Made by a program: the position numbers and the translations under genes. From Dysosmobacter sp. Marseille-Q4140 (GTDB lineage: Bacteria; Bacillota; Clostridia; Oscillospirales; Oscillospiraceae): a stretch of 64,000 nt of DNA. The notes beneath the pieces are model-generated. The model worked only from the letters and a program-made list of their open reading frames with translations, did not search any database and was not told the origin of the DNA. Below are positions 59,894-64,000 of the stretch, one piece after another; position 1 is the first letter of the stretch; each line of letters starts with the position of its first letter. The stretch is taken from positions 2,604,001 through 2,668,000 of the forward strand of contig CP073694.1 of assembly GCA_018228705.1 (NCBI GenBank), written 5' to 3'.

Positions 59894-61015
59894 TCAGATC
59901 TTCACCAGTTCATACTGCCGGGTGCCCAGCCCCAGCTTCTCCGCGTGCTCCAGGCACACCTGCCACTCGGTGTCCGGGTGGACGGCGTGGAAGAAGTCCT
60001 TGTCGGCGCAGTCGCAGTCCTGGTCAAAGACGGCGGAGTTGCGGACCGGCGTCTGGGCCAGGACCGCATCGGCGCAGGCCTGGTCCAGGGCCACGGGATC
60101 GAAGGAGGCGAACATGCCCACGTTGGGGACGATGGGCACGTCGTTCTCCCCGTGGCAGTCGCAGTTGGGGGACACGTCCACCACCAGCGACACATGGAAG
60201 CAGGGGCGGCCGTCCACCACAGCCTTGGTGTACTCGGCGATCTTCTTGTTGAGGATGGCCGGGGCCTCGTCGTACAGGCACTGGATGGCGTCCTTGGGGC
60301 ACACGGCCAGACACCGGGCGCAGCCCACGCACTTGTCGGTGTTGATGGTGGCCTTGCCGTCGGGACCGAACTCCGGGGCGCCGTGGGCGCAGATCTTGGC
60401 GCAGGCCCGGCAGCCGATGCACTTTTTCTGCTTGACGAAGGGCTTGCCGGAGTTGTGCTGCTCCATCTTGCCGGCCCGGGAGCCGCAACCCATGCCGATG
60501 TTTTTCAGGGTGCCGCCCATGCCGGCCTGCTCGTGGCCCTTGAAGTGGGTCAGGGAGACGAACACGTCGGCGTCCATGACGGCCCGGCCGATCTTGGCGG
60601 CCTTGACGTACTCGCCGCCCTCCACGGGCACCTCCACCTCGTCGTTGCCCTTGAGGCCGTCGGCGATGATGACATGGCAGCCGGTGGAGTAGGGGGTGAA
60701 GCCGTTGACGTAGGCGGACTCGATGTGGTCCAGGGCATTTTTGCGGCCGCCCACGTACAGGGTGTTGCAGTCGGTCAGGAAGGGCTTGCCCCCCTGGCTC
60801 TTCACCAGGTCCGCCACCACCTTGGCCCAGTTGGGCCGCAGGTATGCCAGGTTCCCCGGCTCGCCGAAGTGCATCTTGATGGCGACGAATTTGTCCTCCA
60901 TGTCGATCTCGCCGAAGCCGGCGGTCATCATCAGCCGGGCCAGCTTCTGGGGCAGGTTCTCACGCCAACTGGGGCAGCGGAAATCTGCGAAATAGACCTT
61001 TGCTTTTTCTGCCAT
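59894..61015 (-). CDS. DUF362 protein with two 4Fe-4S ferredoxin clusters
   Basis: 373 residues. The DUF362 domain covers about 1-180 (KVYFADFRCPSWRENLPQKL, VAIKMHFGEPGN, THFKGHEQAGMGGTLKNIGMGCGSR). Two ferredoxin motifs follow at about 190-245, CIGCRACAKICAHGAP and CVGCARCLAVCP. The C-terminal part contains CDCHGENDVPIVPNVGMFASFDPVALDQA. The family is common in anaerobes and thought to handle electrons; the reaction is unknown. The start is the ATG at 61015 (MAEKAKVYF). Confidence 0.9.
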   Translation of the reverse strand: MAEKAKVYFADFRCPSWRENLPQKLARLMMTAGFGEIDMEDKFVAIKMHFGEPGNLAYLRPNWAKVVADLVKSQGGKPFLTDCNTLYVGGRKNALDHIESAYVNGFTPYSTGCHVIIADGLKGNDEVEVPVEGGEYVKAAKIGRAVMDADVFVSLTHFKGHEQAGMGGTLKNIGMGCGSRAGKMEQHNSGKPFVKQKKCIGCRACAKICAHGAPEFGPDGKATINTDKCVGCARCLAVCPKDAIQCLYDEAPAILNKKIAEYTKAVVDGRPCFHVSLVVDVSPNCDCHGENDVPIVPNVGMFASFDPVALDQACADAVLAQTPVRNSAVFDQDCDCADKDFFHAVHPDTEWQVCLEHAEKLGLGTRQYELVKI

Positions 61016-61103
61016 ATGCGGTACTCCTTCTCCTCTTTTTTCCTTGTTCCCTTGAAAACGCCTGGGGTCCGGCGGACGAAGGGGGCCTGCCTGCCCCCGC
61101 CCC

Positions 61104-61514
61104 TCAGGGCAGGTCCACCGTGATATTGTCGGTGCCGTGCTCGTCGAATTCCGAGAGGTAGGCGTCGATGCGGTCCATCAGCTGGCTGTAATTCTCCCGG
61201 GTCAGGGGCTCACCGTCCATATCCCGCAGGGCCAGCTCCTCCGCCAGGATCTCATAAAACACGATGTCCTCGTAATGCTCGATGGCCTCGTGGATGCCGC
61301 CGTCGGCAAAGGCTCGGGAGGGGATCAGCTCTCCCCGGTACAGCTCCACCAGCTTGCTCATCCTGTGCTGAAGGCAATGGGAAAAGACCAGGCTCTCCAC
61401 CTCGTCGTACTCCTTGATGCGGTCGTTTTCGCGGGTGGAGTTCATCACCCAGTTGCCTATGTAGACCAGATCCAGCAGATACCGGAACTGCTGCTCCGTC
61501 AATTCGATCTTCAT
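61104..61514 (-). CDS. Conserved hypothetical protein of Oscillospirales type
   Basis: 136 residues, acidic and helical: ELTEQQFRYLLDLVYIGNWVMNSTRENDRIKEYDEVESLVFSHCLQH, later LAEELALRDMDGE. No known domain that I recognise. The ATG at 61514 is preceded by AGGGAGGTG. A single gene between the DUF362 gene and the divergent murI. Confidence 0.72.
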   Translation of the reverse strand: MKIELTEQQFRYLLDLVYIGNWVMNSTRENDRIKEYDEVESLVFSHCLQHRMSKLVELYRGELIPSRAFADGGIHEAIEHYEDIVFYEILAEELALRDMDGEPLTRENYSQLMDRIDAYLSEFDEHGTDNITVDLP

Positions 61515-61644
61515 GGGGAAAACACCTCCCTGTCAGTTCTCTGCCGCCGGCGTCCCCGGCGGCGCACATTGGTACAGTATGATTATAGCAAAGCCGCAGG
61601 GGAAATGCCATATAAAAAAGCGGGGAAAAAGACTAAAATCTGTC

Positions 61645-61673
61645 TTGCGGCCCTGGGGGTTGCATAGTATAAT
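61645..61673 (+). promoter_or_regulatory. Promoter of the murI operon
   Basis: TTGCGG (61645-61650), 17-bp spacer, perfect TATAAT (61668-61673), about 80 bp before murI. Confidence 0.65.
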
Positions 61674-61751
61674 ATATAATTCAGATGCGATGCGCTTCGT
61701 GCCCGCCGGGCCGGAAGGGCGGCGCAGACGGATAAGGAGTTTGAAACAGTT

Positions 61752-62567
61752 ATGGATATGCGACCCATCGGCGTGTTCGATTCGGGCCTGGGCGGGCTGA
61801 CGGCGGTCAGCTCCCTGTGGCGCATCCTGCCGGAGGAGGACCTCATCTACTTCGGCGACACGGCCCGGGTGCCCTACGGCGGCCGCTCCCCGGAGACGAT
61901 TTTGAAATACGCCCGCCAGGACGTGCGGTTCCTGCGGTCCTTTGATCTCAAGGCCATTTTGATCGCCTGCGGTACGGTCACCACCACCTCCCTCACCACC
62001 TTGCAGGCGGAAAACGACCTGCCCATGGTGGGCGTGGTGGAGCCCACCTGTCAGCGGGCGGTGCTGGTGACGAAAAACAAGCGGGTGGGGATGATCGCCA
62101 CGGCGGCCTCCGTCCGCTCCGGGGCCTACGAGGCGGCGCTGCGCCGTCTGGACCCGGAGATCCAGGTGTTCTGCCGGGCCTGCCCGCTGCTGGTGCCCCT
62201 GGTGGAAAACGGCCGCATCCGCCCCGGCGACGTGGTCATCGAGACGGTGGCGGCGGAGTATCTGGAGCCCCTGCGCCAAGCCGGAGTGGACACGGTGATC
62301 CTGGGCTGCACCCATTATCCGCTACTGCTGGAGGTCATCGCCCAGATCATGGGCCCCGGGGTGGAGCTGGTTTCCGCCGGTGAGGAGTCCGCCTTCCAGC
62401 TCAAGCGGATGCTGAAAGAGCGGGGCCTCCGGGCACCGGAGGACCGCCAGGGCCAGACGGAGTTTTACGTCAGCGACCGGGTGGAGGACTTTGAACAGAC
62501 GGCTACGCTGTTCCTGCGCCAGGACCTGCGCCACGCCGCACGGAGGATCGACATTGACCAGTACTGA
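61752..62567 (+). CDS. murI: Glutamate racemase
   Basis: 271 residues. It makes D-glutamate for peptidoglycan. The N-terminal IGVFDSGLGGLTAVSSL and YFGDTARVPYGGRS are canonical. The first catalytic Cys is C73 in LIACGTVTTTS, a variant of the usual CNTAS, and the second is in LGCTHYPLL near 184. Two ATGs (61752, 61758) are possible; AAGGAG lies 12 nt before the first. It overlaps the DUF1934 gene. Confidence 0.94.
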   Translation: MDMRPIGVFDSGLGGLTAVSSLWRILPEEDLIYFGDTARVPYGGRSPETILKYARQDVRFLRSFDLKAILIACGTVTTTSLTTLQAENDLPMVGVVEPTCQRAVLVTKNKRVGMIATAASVRSGAYEAALRRLDPEIQVFCRACPLLVPLVENGRIRPGDVVIETVAAEYLEPLRQAGVDTVILGCTHYPLLLEVIAQIMGPGVELVSAGEESAFQLKRMLKERGLRAPEDRQGQTEFYVSDRVEDFEQTATLFLRQDLRHAARRIDIDQY

Positions 62568-62994
62568 GAACCGTTCGCTGCCTGTCCTGCTGTCCATCCG
62601 GGGCGAGCAGTATTTCGACGGCGTGGACCCCGACGCCACGGAGCTGATGACCGAGGGGACCATGGAGCTGTCGGAGGAGGGGCTGACCCTCCGCTATCAG
62701 GAGAGCGCCCTGACCGGCATGGAGGGCACCGTCACCACCTTTGAATTGCGTGGCCCCCGGGTGACGCTGACCCGCAGCGGGGCGGTGAACTCCCAGATGA
62801 TCTTCGAGGAGGGGCGCCAGCACACGTCGCTGTACGAGACGCCCTTCGGAGAGCTGTCGGTGGACATCCAGACCAGCCGCCTGCGCCACAACCTGACGGA
62901 GCGGGGCGGCGTCATGGAGATCCGGTACTCCATCGCCGTGGAGCACACCGTCACAGGTCGGAACTGCTTCAAGATCCGGGTAAAGCGGAAGTAA
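62554..62994 (+). CDS. DUF1934 family beta-barrel protein (YwiB-like)
   Basis: 146 residues from a TTG at 62554, 7 nt after GGAGG and overlapping the murI stop. Lipocalin-like beta pattern: LPVLLSIRGEQYFDGVDPDATELMTEG, then ALTGMEGTVTTFELRGPRVTLTRSG and MEIRYSIAVEHTVTGRNCFKIRVK. YwiB-type proteins of unknown function commonly precede argS in Firmicutes, as here. The last 54 bases are duplicated downstream. Confidence 0.85.
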   Translation: MTSTENRSLPVLLSIRGEQYFDGVDPDATELMTEGTMELSEEGLTLRYQESALTGMEGTVTTFELRGPRVTLTRSGAVNSQMIFEEGRQHTSLYETPFGELSVDIQTSRLRHNLTERGGVMEIRYSIAVEHTVTGRNCFKIRVKRK

Positions 62995-63180
62995 GAGAGA
63001 GGCGCCGGCGGCTCGCGCGGCAGCGCGTCCAAGCATTTCGGCGCAGCCGGAATCTTGCCGGAAGGCGAATTTACTTCGCCTGAGGATTTCAATCAAAAGG
63101 GCTCCCGCGGGGCCTGCCCCGTGGGAAGCACACCGTCACAGGCCGGAACTGCTTCAAGATCCGGGCAAAGCGGAAGTGAG
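62941..63180 (+). repeat. Direct duplication of the DUF1934 3' end
   Basis: The last codons of the gene (about 62941-62994) recur at about 63127-63180 with three substitutions, about 186 bp away. The DNA between and after (62995-63283) has no gene; it contains GC-rich hairpins and the start of argS leader sequence. Confidence 0.8.
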
Positions 63181-63283
63181 AAGCAGCGGGCAGAATAGAG
63201 AATGCGCCGCGGAGGATCCCTTCGGGGCGATCAACGAAAGAATGACGGCGGCATGGCCGCCGCGTAAGGAGAGGAACAAACTC

Positions 63284-64000
63284 ATGATCAACATGATCCA
63301 GAACGCAAAAGACCAGGCCGCGGCCCTGGCCATGGCCGCCTACCGCGCCGCCGCGGCCGACGGGACCCTGCCCCAGGCGGCGGTCCCCGCCGCCCCGGTG
63401 GAGATCCCCAAGGACACCGCCAACGGCGACTTCACCACCACCTTTGCCATGGCCGCCGCCCGGGCCCTGCGCCAGCCCCCCCGGGCCATCGCCCAGGCCC
63501 TGCTGGACCACATGGACCTCAGCGGCAGCTACTTCACCTCCGCCGAGATCGCCGGCCCCGGCTTTCTGAACTTCCGCCTGGGCAGCGACTGGTACGGCGG
63601 CGTCCTGTCCGCCGTGGAGGCCGAGGGCGACAGCTACGGCACCAACGACGGCCTCAAGGGGAAGAAGTATATGGTGGAGTTCGTCTCCGCCAACCCCACC
63701 GGCCCCATGCACATGGGCAACGCCCGGGGCGGCGTTCTGGGTGACACCCTGGCAAGCGTCCTCTCCGCCTGCGGCGCCGACGTGACGCGGGAGTTCTACG
63801 TCAACGACGCCGGCCACCAGATCGACAAGTTCGCCCACTCCATCGAGGCCCGCTACCTCCAGATCATCCAGGGTGAGGACGCGGTCCCCTTCCCGGAGGA
63901 CGGCTACCAGGGCGTGGACATCCGGGAGCTGGCCCAGGCCTACTATGACCAGCACGGCGAGGAACTGCTGAACGTCCCGGCGGAAGAGCGCCAGGAAAAG
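63284..64000 (+). CDS. argS: Arginyl-tRNA synthetase (5' part; continues past the window)
   Basis: 239 residues are visible. The N-terminal additive domain (about 1-120, MIQNAKDQAAALAMAAYRAAAADG, then FTTTFAMAAARALRQPPRAIAQAL) is followed by the catalytic core with VEFVSANPTGPMHMGNARGGVLGDTLASVL, the HIGH-like signature HMGN. It charges tRNA-Arg with arginine. The ATG at 63284 is preceded by AAGGAGAGG. The C-terminal anticodon domain is beyond the window. Confidence 0.95.
   Translation, partial: MINMIQNAKDQAAALAMAAYRAAAADGTLPQAAVPAAPVEIPKDTANGDFTTTFAMAAARALRQPPRAIAQALLDHMDLSGSYFTSAEIAGPGFLNFRLGSDWYGGVLSAVEAEGDSYGTNDGLKGKKYMVEFVSANPTGPMHMGNARGGVLGDTLASVLSACGADVTREFYVNDAGHQIDKFAHSIEARYLQIIQGEDAVPFPEDGYQGVDIRELAQAYYDQHGEELLNVPAEERQEK

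Overview
The window looks like the chromosome of an anaerobic, GC-rich gut Firmicute of the Oscillospirales (Flavonifractor/Lawsonibacter/Intestinimonas-like). This rests on near-consensus sigma-A promoters, strong AAGGAGG ribosome sites, a glycyl-radical enzyme with its activase, BlaI/M56 signalling and a murI-DUF1934-argS block. Genus is an inference; no rRNA or complete tRNA is present. By eye the right part (about 41-64 kb) is very GC-rich, the left 20 kb is moderate, and 20.6-23.9 kb is clearly AT-rich.

1-20.7 kb is a catabolic island. A leftward operon encodes a glycyl-radical enzyme, its activase, a small transaldolase, the TctCBA tripartite transporter and, past a terminator, an AEC permease and a class II ketose-bisphosphate aldolase. 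A divergent rightward operon encodes E2, E3 and a fused E1 alpha-beta of an acetoin/2-oxoacid dehydrogenase-like complex, a second FSA-like aldolase, a PfkB kinase and a DeoR repressor; a mannose-6-phosphate-isomerase-like gene follows under its own promoter. Shared ATAAC/GTTAT palindromes in the control regions suggest one regulon. GRE + activase + FSA is the gene set of the E. coli YbiW/PflD anhydrosugar-phosphate route, in which 1-deoxyfructose-6-phosphate is cleaved by Fsa; the ketol-cleaving complex may be a new exit from such a route (hypothesis). An asparaginase and a partial XRE-cupin regulator lie at the far left.

20.8-35.7 kb is mobile DNA: an AlbA-type ATPase regulator, an unknown membrane/SH3 protein, two overlapping large serine recombinases, a mobilization module (relaxase with a nested second gene, MobC, an oriT-like hairpin cluster and a RepA-like ATPase), small accessory genes, and a WYL-regulated operon of two unrecognised proteins. 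It ends at a 3' half of a tRNA-Leu, so a larger island may begin left of the window.

36-41.4 kb is a four-carbon acid-sugar cluster (RpiB-like, KdgT-like, DUF1537 kinase, PdxA2) with a divergent DeoR regulator.

41.6-64 kb is core-like: a methyltransferase; a BlaI repressor with an M56 (BlaR1-type) peptidase fused to an LCP domain; a hybrid histidine kinase; a two-component system beside an ABC/FtsX export module; a GntR-ABC module; a VOC protein; BrnQ; a DUF4358 lipoprotein; a DUF362 ferredoxin protein; MurI; DUF1934; and the start of ArgS.
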